A program made the translations under genes and the position numbers. From NCBI RefSeq assembly GCF_023806085.1, contig NZ_JAMSLX010000009.1:62001-126000 (forward strand): a DNA stretch of 64,000 bases, written 5' to 3'. The notes beneath the pieces were generated by a model. The model was given only the letters and a program-made list of their open reading frames with translations. It had not been told where the DNA came from and did no database searches. Below are positions 8,355-15,903 of the stretch, piece after piece. Position 1 is the stretch's first letter; every line of letters starts with the position of its first letter. The stretch is from Hephaestia sp. MAHUQ-44 (GTDB lineage Bacteria; Pseudomonadota; Alphaproteobacteria; Sphingomonadales; Sphingomonadaceae).

Positions 8355-9340
8355 ATATCGCGCTGATCGGCGCCGGCCGCATCGGCCGCATCCACGCCGC
8401 CAATCTTGTCAACGAACCGCGGCTGCGGCTGAGCCATGTTGTCGACGCAATGCCCGACGCCGCCGCGGAAGTCGCCGCCGCGACAGGTGCAACGGTGGCA
8501 ACGCTCGAAACGGTGCTTGCGGATCCCGACATCGCCGGTGTCGTCATCGCGAGCGCGACCGACACGCACCTCGATTACAGCGTCCGCGCGATCGGCGCGG
8601 GCAAGGCCGTGTTCTGCGAAAAGCCGATCGACATGGATCTCGCCCGTGCGCGATCGGCCGCCGCCACGCTGGGCGCGCCCGGCGCCCGGATGCTGCTCGG
8701 CTTCAACCGGCGTTTCGATCCGAATTTCCGCGCGCTACGCGACAGGTTGGCTGGCGGCACGATGGGTGCTGTCGAGACGATCCATATCATCAGTCACGAT
8801 CCCGCGCCTCCGCCGATCGATTATGTCCGCGTCTCGGGCGGGCTGTTCAAGGACATGGCGATCCACGATTTCGACATGGCACGCTGGCTGCTTGGCGAGG
8901 AGCCGGTCGAGATCTATGCGGCGGGCGCGTGCCTGATCGACCCCGCAATCGCCGCCGCGGGCGATATCGATACCGCCAAAACCGTGCTCCGCACCGCCTC
9001 GGGCAAACTCTGCCTGATCAGCAACAGCCGCCGTTCGGGCTATGGCTACGATCAGCGAATCGAGGTGTTTTGCGCGCGCGGGCTCATTCGCGCGGGCAAC
9101 GTCCACGAAACCACGATCGAGACCTGGGGTGAGGGCGGCGCGGCGAGTGCCCCGCTCCAGAATTTCTTCCTCGATCGCTATGCGCAGGCCTATCGCGCCG
9201 AAATCGCGCATTTCGCCGATATCGTCGAAGGCCACACCGTGCCGCTGGCGGGCTATGACGACGGCGTGCGCGCACTGGCGCTCGCAGAGGCTGCCGCAGA
9301 AGGCACGAGAACCGCGCTCGTTGTCCGGCTCGACGGATAG
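8348..9340 (+). CDS. iolG: Inositol 2-dehydrogenase-like protein (copy 2)
   Basis: A 330-residue tandem paralogue of the preceding gene. It keeps the Rossmann motif IALIGAGRIGRIHAANL, GKAVFCEKPIDMD, LLGFNRRFDPNFRALRDRL and GGLFKDMAIHDFDMARWLLG. The HDFDMARW stretch is the closer match to classical IolG, so this copy is the better candidate for myo-inositol dehydrogenase. GGGAG precedes the ATG and the 7-base overlap with copy 1 implies co-transcription and coupling. Confidence 0.9.
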   Translation: MLNIALIGAGRIGRIHAANLVNEPRLRLSHVVDAMPDAAAEVAAATGATVATLETVLADPDIAGVVIASATDTHLDYSVRAIGAGKAVFCEKPIDMDLARARSAAATLGAPGARMLLGFNRRFDPNFRALRDRLAGGTMGAVETIHIISHDPAPPPIDYVRVSGGLFKDMAIHDFDMARWLLGEEPVEIYAAGACLIDPAIAAAGDIDTAKTVLRTASGKLCLISNSRRSGYGYDQRIEVFCARGLIRAGNVHETTIETWGEGGAASAPLQNFFLDRYAQAYRAEIAHFADIVEGHTVPLAGYDDGVRALALAEAAAEGTRTALVVRLDG

Positions 9341-9435
9341 CTCCTTGCGCGCCGACCCACCCGTTGAAGACCATTGTGGAGCCTTGCATCCGCATTGCTG
9401 TGCCCGCACGAGGCGGGCGCACAGTAGAGACAGGC

Positions 9436-9850
9436 ATGAATCGGATCGGGATCGTGACGGGTGTGCATATGGAACTCGCGGCGCTGCTGCCAGCGGCGCC
9501 GCGCACGGTCATGGCGGCACGCCGCTTCCCATCGAACGGATCGCGCACAGCCCACGCTCTTTCTGGCCTGTGCCGGCATCGGCAAAGTGGCCGGGCGCCA
9601 CGCTCGTCCTCGGTCATGGTGTCGATTGCTGCTCGTGACCGGCACCGCCGGCGGCCCGGGCGCGATAGGGCGCGGTGCTTTTCTCATCAGTGAGGCACAA
9701 CACCGATTTCGGCGCGATGCGCGACGAACGACTGACCCACCATACTGCAGGCGATTGCCAAGATCAACGAGCCCGATGGCGCCAGCGCGGCGACTTCACC
9801 GCCAATCTTGCGGCCAATGCCCGCGCTGCCGCGCAGGCGGCCGAACGCCT
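9436..9850 (+). pseudogene. Degraded MTA/SAH-nucleosidase-like (phosphorylase superfamily) gene
   Basis: Pieces of one protein are spread over three frames: MNRIGIVTGVHMELAALLP, then AQPTLFLACAGIGKV, then GATLVLGHGVD, then LLLVTGTAGGPGAIGRGAFL, then DFGAMRDERLTHHTAG. In order they resemble a purine nucleosidase/phosphorylase such as methylthioadenosine/S-adenosylhomocysteine nucleosidase. At least three frameshifts separate them, so it cannot encode a full enzyme. The end is approximate. Confidence 0.5.
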
Positions 9851-9949
9851 GGACGCTGCAAGGAATTGGTGATGTACTGCCCGTTTCCTGGACCGTTTTG
9901 AGCTGGAAGATTCCAGTTATGATCGGAGGGTCAGAAAACGCAGCGAGTG

Positions 9950-10033
9950 ATGAAGAGATCGAAATTCAGCGAGGCGCCGATCGCGCTCGTGTTGAAACCG
10001 GTCGAGGACGGGGCGGCCGTGGTCGATGAATCC
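9950..10033 (+). pseudogene. IS3-family transposase orfA fragment
   Basis: Starting at the ATG at 9950 the frame gives MKRSKFSEAPIALVLKPVED, the characteristic first part of IS3-group OrfA proteins that precedes the helix-turn-helix. The similarity fades after about 25 codons and no orfB follows. It is a remnant unrelated to the complete element at 10571-12092, whose OrfA begins differently. Confidence 0.55.
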
Positions 10034-10055
10034 TGGCGCCACCGCCAGCGGGCAC

Positions 10056-10539
10056 TCAGAGCGCGTCTTGTTCATCCTGCTGGGCAGACGGATCGTTGTC
10101 ATCCTGCTTGATGAAGCTGATCTTGCCTTGCGGCTCCAATATCGCCCAGGCAACGTCTCCGATCGTAGCGATACCGGCCAGCCGCATTTCCATTTCCAGC
10201 TCCGCTCGGGTCAACCGATCGCGCCGCAAGTTTGGCTCGATTATCTTTCCATCGCGGACGATAACGCGCGGCTCGCCATCAAGGAGCTTTCGCGCAAGCG
10301 GCGACAGATAGCTCGCCCAGCTCAGAATCAACGCCCAAAAGGCAAAAGGTCGCAATGGCCAGGGCGGCGCCCGTCACGCTGGAATCATTGTGCGTGACAC
10401 CCTGTTGGATGAGGTCGCCCATCACGATGAGAACGACCAGTTCGAACGGTGTCACCTGGCTCAACTCGCGCTTGCCGAGCAGGCGAAGCAGCCCGAACAG
10501 CACGAAAAACATCGCAGTGGCGCGCAGGACGATATCCAT
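10056..10539 (-). pseudogene. DUF421 (YetF-like) membrane protein, single frameshift
   Basis: The N-terminal part from the ATG at 10539 reads MDIVLRATAMFFVLFGLLRL then GKRELSQVTPFELVVLIVMG, with hydrophobic segments and the DUF421 signature. Near 10345 the frame shifts. The adjacent frame continues FAFWALILSWASYL then ARKLLDGEPRVIVRDGKI, the DUF421 soluble domain, to a stop at 10056. An extra T in a T run (minus strand) explains the break. Its ATG originally overlapped the stop of an upstream gene (TGATG) that the IS element now interrupts. Confidence 0.7.
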
Positions 10540-10560
10540 CAGGGGCGAACTCGCACGCGC

Positions 10561-10570
10561 GTCTCGAGAC
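10561..10570. repeat. Target-site duplication, left copy
   Basis: GTCTCGAGAC immediately outside the left end of the IS element, identical to 12093-12102. The 10-mer is itself a perfect palindrome. Confidence 0.75.
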
Positions 10571-10616
10571 TGTCCGCCGTCAGCACCAATGGCACAGATT
10601 TGAGGTTGTGATTTAA

Positions 10617-10673
10617 GGAGGATCTGGGCTTCGTCGTAGTGACGAAGGAACGAAGATGAAGCCCAGATCCTCC
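10617..10673 (+). repeat. 16-bp perfect stem-loop in the IS leader
   Basis: GGAGGATCTGGGCTTC at 10617-10632 is exactly complementary to GAAGCCCAGATCCTCC at 10658-10673, with a 25-base loop. It contains the AAGGAGG ribosome-site-like sequence and the ATG at 10656, so in RNA it would hide the start region. Such leader hairpins in insertion sequences prevent activation by read-through transcription (known principle; the role here is inferred). Confidence 0.6.
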
Positions 10674-10711
10674 AATGTAAAATCGCCCGCCAAGGCCCAG
10701 CAGAGCGGGTA

Positions 10712-11041
10712 GTGAAGGACATCCGCCGACAGACCCGGCGCCACTTTTCGGCCGAGGACAAGATCCGCATCGTGCTGGATGGCCTGCGCGGGGAAGACAG
10801 CATCGCCGAGCTATGCCGCAAGGAAGGCATTGCTCAGAGCCTGTATTACACCTGGTCGAAGGAGTTCATGGAGGCTGGCAAGCGCCGCCTGGCCGGCGAC
10901 ACCGCCCGTGCCGCGACCACCGGAGAGGTCCAGGACCTGCGCCGCGAAGCCCGGGCCCTGAAGGAATGCGTGGCCGATCTGACACTGGAAAACCGTCTGC
11001 TCAAAAAAAGCATGGTCGCGGATGGGGGCAACGACGAATGA
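10712..11041 (+). CDS. IS3-family transposase OrfA
   Basis: A 109-residue DNA-binding subunit with a helix-turn-helix near residues 10-55 (HFSAEDKIRIVLDGLRGED, IAELCRKEGIAQSLYYTW) and a C-terminal leucine-zipper-like coiled coil (LRREARALKECVADLTLENR). The visible start is a GTG at 10712. An ATG at 10656 gives MKPRSSNVKSPAKAQQSG before a TAG just upstream of the GTG; relatives usually carry such a leader in frame, so a small indel may have shortened this copy. The A7-G run near the 3' end would allow a -1 shift into orfB. Confidence 0.85.
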   Translation: MKDIRRQTRRHFSAEDKIRIVLDGLRGEDSIAELCRKEGIAQSLYYTWSKEFMEAGKRRLAGDTARAATTGEVQDLRREARALKECVADLTLENRLLKKSMVADGGNDE

Positions 11042-12018
11042 GGTATCCCGCATCCGAGAAGCTCGAGATCATCAGAACCGTCGAGCAGTCGCACCTGTCG
11101 GCCAAGCGCACGCTGGACCAACTCGGCATCCCTCGTCGGACATTCTACCGCTGGTATGATCGCTACCTCGAAGGCGGGCCGGAGGCGTTGGAAGATCGGC
11201 CATCGGCGCCGAGCCGGGTGTGGAACCGCATCCCGGCGGGCATCCACGACCAGATCATCGAGCTGGCGCTGGAACAGTCTGAGCTGAGCCCCCGGGAACT
11301 GGCCGTGCGCTTCACCGATGGGCAGCGCTACTTCGTGTCGGAATCCACGGTTTACCGCCTGTTGAAGGCCCACGACCTGATCACCAGCCCGGCCTATGTC
11401 GTGATCAAGGCTGCCGATCAGTTCCACACGAAAACCACGCGGCCGAACGAGATGTGGCAGACCGACTTCACCTACTTCAAGATCATCGGGTGGGGCTGGA
11501 TGTATCTGTCGACCGTGCTCGACGACTTCTCGCGCTACATCATCGCCTGGAAGCTGTGCACCAACATGCGAGCCGAGGACGTCACCGACACGCTGGACCT
11601 CGCCCTGGCGGCTTCTGGTTGCGACAGCGCCACGGTGCTGCACAAACCCCGGCTACTCAGCGATAATGGCCCCAGCTACATCGCGGGTGAGCTGGCGGAA
11701 TACATCGAGGCCCGGAAGATGAGCCATGTCCGCGGCGCCCCGTGTCATCCCCAAACCCAGGGCAAGATCGAGCGCTGGCACCAGACCCTGAAAAACCGCA
11801 TCTTGCTGGAAAACTACTTCTTGCCCGGCGACCTCGAAGCCCACATCGAGGCCTTCGTCGAGCACTACAATCACCAGCGATACCACGAAAGCCTGGCCAA
11901 CGTGACGCCTGCCGACGCCTACTTCGGCAGGGCTCCGGCAATCATCAAACTGCGCGAAAGGATCAAGCAACAGACCATCGAACATCGGCGCTTGCAGCAC
12001 CGCAAGTTCGCCGCCTAA
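11038..12018 (+). CDS. IS3-family transposase OrfB (DDE integrase)
   Basis: A 326-residue catalytic subunit. An N-terminal helix-turn-helix_21-type segment (PRRTFYRWYDRYLEGGPEAL) is followed by the rve integrase core. The DDE triad is visible: D in WQTDFTYFKI, D in RLLSDNGPSYIAG, and E in GKIERWHQTLKNR, with the usual 35-residue spacing between the last two. The ATG overlaps the orfA stop (ATGA). The alternative product is the OrfAB fusion via the A7 slippery run. Confidence 0.92.
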   Translation: MRYPASEKLEIIRTVEQSHLSAKRTLDQLGIPRRTFYRWYDRYLEGGPEALEDRPSAPSRVWNRIPAGIHDQIIELALEQSELSPRELAVRFTDGQRYFVSESTVYRLLKAHDLITSPAYVVIKAADQFHTKTTRPNEMWQTDFTYFKIIGWGWMYLSTVLDDFSRYIIAWKLCTNMRAEDVTDTLDLALAASGCDSATVLHKPRLLSDNGPSYIAGELAEYIEARKMSHVRGAPCHPQTQGKIERWHQTLKNRILLENYFLPGDLEAHIEAFVEHYNHQRYHESLANVTPADAYFGRAPAIIKLRERIKQQTIEHRRLQHRKFAA

Positions 12019-12092
12019 CATCAACCCCCTGACGAGGTCCGCACTCCGCTAATCTACGCCGCGAGTTGTGCCGAATGTTCTGACGACGGACA

Positions 12093-12102
12093 GTCTCGAG
12101 AC
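12093..12102. repeat. Target-site duplication, right copy
   Basis: GTCTCGAGAC directly abutting the right end of the IS element; same sequence and orientation as 10561-10570. Confidence 0.75.
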
Positions 12103-12595
12103 CAACCAGCCGGACATCACCGTCATAAACCACGATATCGCCCACAGTACCGAGGAACAGGGGCGGGTTAATCTGGCCGTCCAGCTTCGCCTCGAACGAT
12201 TGACCGGCCTCGACCGGACCGTAGCTGAAGCGAAAGAAGCCATCGCGCGATTCTTCCTGCGTTGCGGCCGGGATCAGGCTATTGATGGTCACGTCGCGCC
12301 ATAGCGACGTTGATATAGCAAGCGTCAAATCCTTGATTGGCCGCTTCGGCGTCGCGCGGATGACGGTTTCAAAGACCAGGCCGTTGCGCAGCGTCACGGG
12401 GGTCGTGACTTCGAGACGGGCCGCGTCGGATTCGGCAACCTGGGTTGGGCTCGCACGGCCGCCGAACAGTCCGACGAAACCGAGGATCAGAAATACCGTC
12501 AGAATGACCAGGGGGGCGACGCGCGCGCGGCGGCGATAACCGCTGCGTGGGCACGCATCGTCTTCGGATATCCCATCCGAGCACGGGGTTGCCAT
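12093..12595 (-). pseudogene. Conserved hypothetical membrane-anchored protein, C terminus interrupted by the IS element
   Basis: From the ATG at 12595: a short basic N terminus, one transmembrane segment (VAPLVILTVFLILGFVGLF), then a beta-rich domain with RNGLVFETVIRATPKRPI, DGFFRFSYGPVEAGQSFEAK and GQINPPLFLGTVGDIVVYDG. I do not recognise a named family. The reading frame enters the IS at 12092. Joining 12093 to 10560 restores the ending GLETRVRVRP and a TGA at 10541-10539 overlapping the DUF421 start, giving a 174-residue protein. As it stands the ORF runs 44 codons into IS sequence and ends at 11963. Confidence 0.7.
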
Positions 12596-12759
12596 GCCAT
12601 CTTAACGGCCCGCATTTGTCGTCGTTCCACAGGCTCAATCAACGTTCGTCCGAATTCGTATCGAACGACAGCGATTGTCCAAAGCGCGTCGCTTGATTGG
12701 GCTCGCGCGGCAGCATCGAACCCACGGCACGTCCACTCTACATCACTGTTGTGGCGACA

Positions 12760-13321
12760 ACTCGGTGCCGCGATGGTTTTGCGTGATCTGGCATCGCTCT
12801 TCATGATCGCGATCGCGCCGGCAGCTTGATCCTGATCGATGCCGACGACCGCATTTTCGGGCACCCAGAGCGCATAATCACGCATATGCGCATCCGCCGT
12901 AAACAGAATGCAGATTTCGGTCGCGATCCCGGTGAGAATCAGCTTTCGAACCCCCAGTTTCGGAAGAAGTACGCTAAGATTGGTTGAATAAAATCCCGAG
13001 AATTGCGGCTTGATGATGAAGAAATCGCTGTCTCGGGGCTCGATCAGTCCGCCCGCGAGGCTCGGTCGCGCATGTCGATCAACCGCGACTTCTCCGAATG
13101 CCACAGGCCGAATTATCGTTCACGTAGATGGTCGGCACATCGCAAGAATCGGCCTGGTTACGCAGGTCAACGAGCGTCTGCGCGACACGCGTCGCGGCGC
13201 GACGTGCTTCACGACCTCCTTTGAAATCAAACGGATTGATCATGTCGAGGACGATAAGGGCGGTGCGATCGCCGGGCTGATCCGTGTCGGGCGTTGGTGT
13301 TTTGCCGTGCCTGTCACTCAT
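12760..13321 (-). pseudogene. Isochorismatase-family cysteine hydrolase, frameshifted
   Basis: The N-terminal part from the ATG at 13321 reads MSDRHGKTPTPDTDQPGD then RTALIVLDMINPFDFKGG, with the first catalytic Asp. After VPTIYVNDN the frame breaks; one frame gives FGLWHSEKSRLIDMRDRA, then another resumes GGLIEPRDSDFFIIKPQFSG and VRKLILTGIATEICILFTA. That last stretch carries the catalytic-Cys region (GIATEICI) of the family. Two frameshifts separate the parts, so it is a pseudogene. The 3' end is approximate because no clean C terminus is visible. Confidence 0.7.
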
Positions 13322-13430
13322 CGCAGCACCCCATATCGTCAAAGCCCACCGCGGTGGCGATGCTGAACAAACACGGGCACGACGGAAAGATGAGCGGCGC
13401 ACCCGGGGTAACGCCGCTCGCATCCTTCCG

Positions 13431-13739
13431 TCACGCTGCGACTTCAGCTTTTTCATTGGCCCTGGTTTCCGCCAGTTGGGTCGGCTTGTCATCGGTCGCC
13501 TTTTCCTCTTGGAGCGTTTCAGCGAGCACCGAGGCACAGTCATCGTGGTCGAGTTGCTTGGCCCAGGCAATCAGCGTGCCGTAGCGCGTGATTTCGTAAT
13601 GCTCGACCGCCTGTGCGGCCGCAATCAGTGCCGCGTCGAGCACCGCCTTGTCAGCGACTTCACCGGCAATCTCATTGGCTTCCTTGATGATGCCATCGAT
13701 CGCGGAGCAATCGACCTGTTTGGGTTTTTCGCCGTGCAT
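13431..13739 (-). pseudogene. DUF892 (YciE/YciF, ferritin-like) protein, N-terminally truncated
   Basis: 102 residues match the C-terminal two thirds of YciE/YciF proteins: MHGEKPKQVDCSAIDGIIKE, AVLDAALIAAAQAVEHYEIT and RYGTLIAWAKQLDHDD. Full-length members have about 160-170 residues with an extra N-terminal helical pair, which is missing here. YciE/YciF proteins are diiron ferritin-like stress proteins. The remaining helices keep the EHYE metal-ligand region but lack the partner ligands, so function is doubtful. Confidence 0.65.
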
Positions 13740-13802
13740 CAGCGCGTGGCCGATCGGAAAGGGCGTATTCCGCGGGCATCGGTCAACAACATCGACTCAT
13801 TT

Positions 13803-13817
13803 GTTCCTATTATGCTC
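13803..13817. promoter_or_regulatory. Near-perfect second SOS (LexA) box
   Basis: GTTC-CTATTAT-GCTC, identical to the perfect box at 14930-14944 except for one T-to-C change in the second half. It lies upstream of the truncated DUF892 fragment on the minus strand and downstream of the DUF1810 gene. It may be a duplicated or decayed promoter element. Confidence 0.4.
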
Positions 13818-13836
13818 CATTGAGTCTTCGTTCCCG

Positions 13837-14292
13837 TCAAGCGGATTGACCGTCGGCAGCGGAAACGGACGGGGCAAGTCCCAGAAGCCGTAGCGTCATC
13901 TCGTCGCGGATTCCGCCGAACCAGCGGTCGAGCGCTGCCGCGACGAGCGAATCGCGCCGCGCCGACTCGAAGAGGGTGAGCGAGGATCGCAGCTTCATCG
14001 CGTCGACTTCGCCGAACACGGCGACCGGATCGCTGATCGTCAAATCCTGCAAGGCGGCGACGCATTCGCGGTAGCGGGCCCCAAGCACGGGATGATCGAG
14101 ATAGGCGCGCGCTTCCTCGATCGACTGGATCGCGAAGTGCCGCGCCGTCGAACTGCGGCCGAGGCCGGCAAGCTGCGGGAAGACGAACCACATCCAATGC
14201 GTGCGCTTGGCGCCGCGGCGGATCTCGGCGAGCGCGGTCGCATAGACGAGCGTCTGCGCCTCCACGAAGCGGTCGAGCGATTCCGCGGTCAC
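13837..14292 (-). CDS. DUF1810 domain-containing protein
   Basis: A 151-residue protein with the DUF1810 hallmark KRTHWMWFVFPQLAGLGRS followed by YLDHPVLGARYRECVAAL. Biochemical function is not established for the family. The ATG overlaps the stop of the SRAP gene (14289) by 4 bases, so it is the second gene of an SOS-controlled minus-strand operon (inference from the box at 14930). Confidence 0.85.
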   Translation of the reverse strand: MTAESLDRFVEAQTLVYATALAEIRRGAKRTHWMWFVFPQLAGLGRSSTARHFAIQSIEEARAYLDHPVLGARYRECVAALQDLTISDPVAVFGEVDAMKLRSSLTLFESARRDSLVAAALDRWFGGIRDEMTLRLLGLAPSVSAADGQSA

Positions 14293-14897
14293 CGCAACGC
14301 ACCTTGCGGCGGATAGACCTGGGTCGCGGTGAGGCTGCCCTTGGGAAGCACGCGCAACACGTCAGCGGCAGGCACGTCGGGGTCGAGCCAATCGGCCCAC
14401 TGATCGCGCATCAACGGAATGACCTGGCGCTTGTGGTAAGGCGCAATATCCTCACCGGGTTCGGTGGTCAGCATCGTGAAGGCTTCGCCGACGTCCGCGT
14501 GCGCACGCCAGATGCCGGCGATGCAGAACCAGCCGTGATCCTTCAGCGTGAACAGCCACTTGGTCTTGCGCTTTTCGCCGGGCTGCGGGTCGGTGAACTC
14601 GTAAAGACCATCAGCGAGGATCAAACAGCGCCCCGATGGAAACTCGCGGCCTTCCGACCGAAAATTATAGACCGGCCGCCCATTCTGGCCCGGCCAGCTC
14701 CACCGCCGGTTGACCAACTCGCCGGCGCCACGCGCGCCCTCGACGCTGCGCACGATCGGCGCCACGTCGGTTATGTTGATATCTTCGCGCGCCGGCACGT
14801 TCGGCGTGCCCTCGGGCATGCTGATCTTGATCTTGAGGTCGTCGAAATCCTCGACGATCGAGGCGATGTCCACCTCCAGACGATAATCGTTGCACAC
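14289..14897 (-). CDS. SRAP/YedK-type SOS-response-associated protein
   Basis: A 202-residue SRAP (DUF159) protein. HMCES/YedK proteins shield abasic sites in single-stranded DNA by a covalent link through Cys2. The required MC start is present (MCNDYRLEVD), with YNFRSEGREFPSGRCLI, the acidic GLYEFTDPQP and the catalytic-His region IAPYHKRQVIPLM. The start lies 33 bases from a perfect alphaproteobacterial SOS box shared with the divergent gene, matching the family's usual SOS control. DUF1810 follows in the same operon. Confidence 0.93.
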   Translation of the reverse strand: MCNDYRLEVDIASIVEDFDDLKIKISMPEGTPNVPAREDINITDVAPIVRSVEGARGAGELVNRRWSWPGQNGRPVYNFRSEGREFPSGRCLILADGLYEFTDPQPGEKRKTKWLFTLKDHGWFCIAGIWRAHADVGEAFTMLTTEPGEDIAPYHKRQVIPLMRDQWADWLDPDVPAADVLRVLPKGSLTATQVYPPQGALR

Positions 14898-14929
14898 GCG
14901 CCTATCCGCCTTCCTTGCGATTCATCTTC

Positions 14930-14944
14930 GTTCCTATTATGTTC
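14930..14944. promoter_or_regulatory. Perfect alphaproteobacterial LexA/SOS box
   Basis: GTTC-CTATTAT-GTTC fits the GTTC-N7-GTTC direct-repeat consensus recognised by alphaproteobacterial LexA. It sits in the 53-bp divergent gap between two SRAP genes, so one site could repress both. The box ends six bases before the plus-strand ATG. Confidence 0.8.
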
Positions 14945-14950
14945 TCAATT

Positions 14951-15469
14951 ATGGACTCGCCAACCCCCTTCGATTCGGACGCGCCGCTCGGCACTCGCCG
15001 CGCCATCATCCGGCGAAACCCGGACGATGCCAGCGAAATCGAGATGGTCGAGGCGACCTGGGGTTCCAATCCGCGGTTCAGCGACGGCATTTCCTACCGG
15101 TTCGTGCGCTCGGAAGGGCAAGCGTTTCCGACGAACCGCTGCCTGATCCCGGCCTCGGAATTCCAGCTCAGCGTCGGCGACAAGCGCTACCGGGTCACGC
15201 TCGACGGCGGCAATCACTTCTACCTCGCGGGTGTATGGGAGCCCGCGATCGGCGACTGGCCGCTGAGCTACCGGGTCGTCACCGTGGCAGCGAACCCCGA
15301 GGTCGCGCAGCATCAGGAACGCCACGGTGCGATCATCCATCGCCGGCAGGTCATGCAGTGGCTCGACCGCACCGTGCCCGCGATCGATCTCCTCGACACG
15401 TCGCCGGCGCGCACCTTCATCGTCGAGGAAATCGTCGATGCGCCGCGGCAGAGCGCGCTCGCGCTCTGA
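14951..15469 (+). CDS. SRAP-family paralogue lacking the catalytic Cys2
   Basis: A 172-residue protein recognisable as SRAP from SYRFVRSEGQAFPTNRCLIP, FYLAGVWEPAIGDWPLSYRV and ERHGAIIHRRQVMQWLD, which keeps the His-Arg active-site region. The N terminus is MDSPTPFDSDAPLG instead of MCN, so the residue that forms the covalent abasic-site link is absent. The ATG at 14951 is chosen; an in-frame ATG at 14939 lies inside the SOS box. No clear ribosome site is present, so the transcript may be nearly leaderless. It could bind DNA without crosslinking. Confidence 0.82.
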   Translation: MDSPTPFDSDAPLGTRRAIIRRNPDDASEIEMVEATWGSNPRFSDGISYRFVRSEGQAFPTNRCLIPASEFQLSVGDKRYRVTLDGGNHFYLAGVWEPAIGDWPLSYRVVTVAANPEVAQHQERHGAIIHRRQVMQWLDRTVPAIDLLDTSPARTFIVEEIVDAPRQSALAL

Positions 15470-15480
15470 CATCGGAGCGC

Positions 15481-15903
15481 ATGGTGGGATTTTCCGTTCC
15501 GATATCGCGCGCGATCGTCGTCGGTCTCGCGCTTTGCTTGTGGGCGTCGCCCGCCTTCGCCGATCCCTGCGAAGGATCGCTGCCCGCCAAGGGAACGACG
15601 TTCAGCGGTGTCGTGCGCTATGTCGGCGACGGCGACGGCCTATGCGTCGGACCGGCAGGGCGTCCCGATCGCTGGATCGAGGTCCGGCTCGGCGATTTCT
15701 ATGCACCCGAGCTTCACGAGCGCGGCGGGGTCGAAGCCAAGCGCCGCCTCGGGCAGCTCGTAATGGGCCAGCGGCTCGTCTGCCGCGCCGGTCGCCGCAG
15801 CTACGATCGCGTCATCGGCTATTGCACGCTCGGCGGTCGTCCGCTCGGGGAGCTGCTGCGCCGCAAGGGGGGACGCGAGGGCGGACGGGGATGGAAGCGA
15901 TGA
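15481..15903 (+). CDS. Secreted thermonuclease-like (SNase) protein
   Basis: A 140-residue protein with a signal peptide (hydrophobic core AIVVGLALCLWASPAFA, cleavage before DPCEG). A staphylococcal-nuclease-like OB domain follows: FSGVVRYVGDGDGLCVG, IEVRLGDFYAPELHERGG and AKRRLGQLVMGQRLVC. The Asp and Arg positions of SNase (DGD, VRLGDFYAPE) are partly kept. It likely acts in the periplasm. The stop overlaps the alkB start (ATGA). Confidence 0.8.
   Translation: MVGFSVPISRAIVVGLALCLWASPAFADPCEGSLPAKGTTFSGVVRYVGDGDGLCVGPAGRPDRWIEVRLGDFYAPELHERGGVEAKRRLGQLVMGQRLVCRAGRRSYDRVIGYCTLGGRPLGELLRRKGGREGGRGWKR

Larger units (their letters stand above)
10571..12092 (+). mobile_element. Complete IS3-family insertion sequence, 1,522 bp
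   Basis: The ends begin with TG and finish with CA as in the IS3 family. The left end TGTCCGCCGTCAGCAC and the right end (reverse complement TGTCCGTCGTCAGAAC) form imperfect terminal inverted repeats with further matches inward (GGCACA on both sides). Flanking 10-mers GTCTCGAGAC are identical. Inside are overlapping orfA and orfB with an A7 run at 11003-11009 followed by G, suited to -1 frameshifting into an OrfAB transposase. Removing the element and one 10-mer restores a continuous reading frame in the host gene, which confirms the boundaries. Confidence 0.9.

Noticed and set aside
9364..9693. 109-codon open frame as an intact gene
   Set aside because: Only the first 35 codons after ATG 9436 match the nucleosidase family; the rest continues in other frames.
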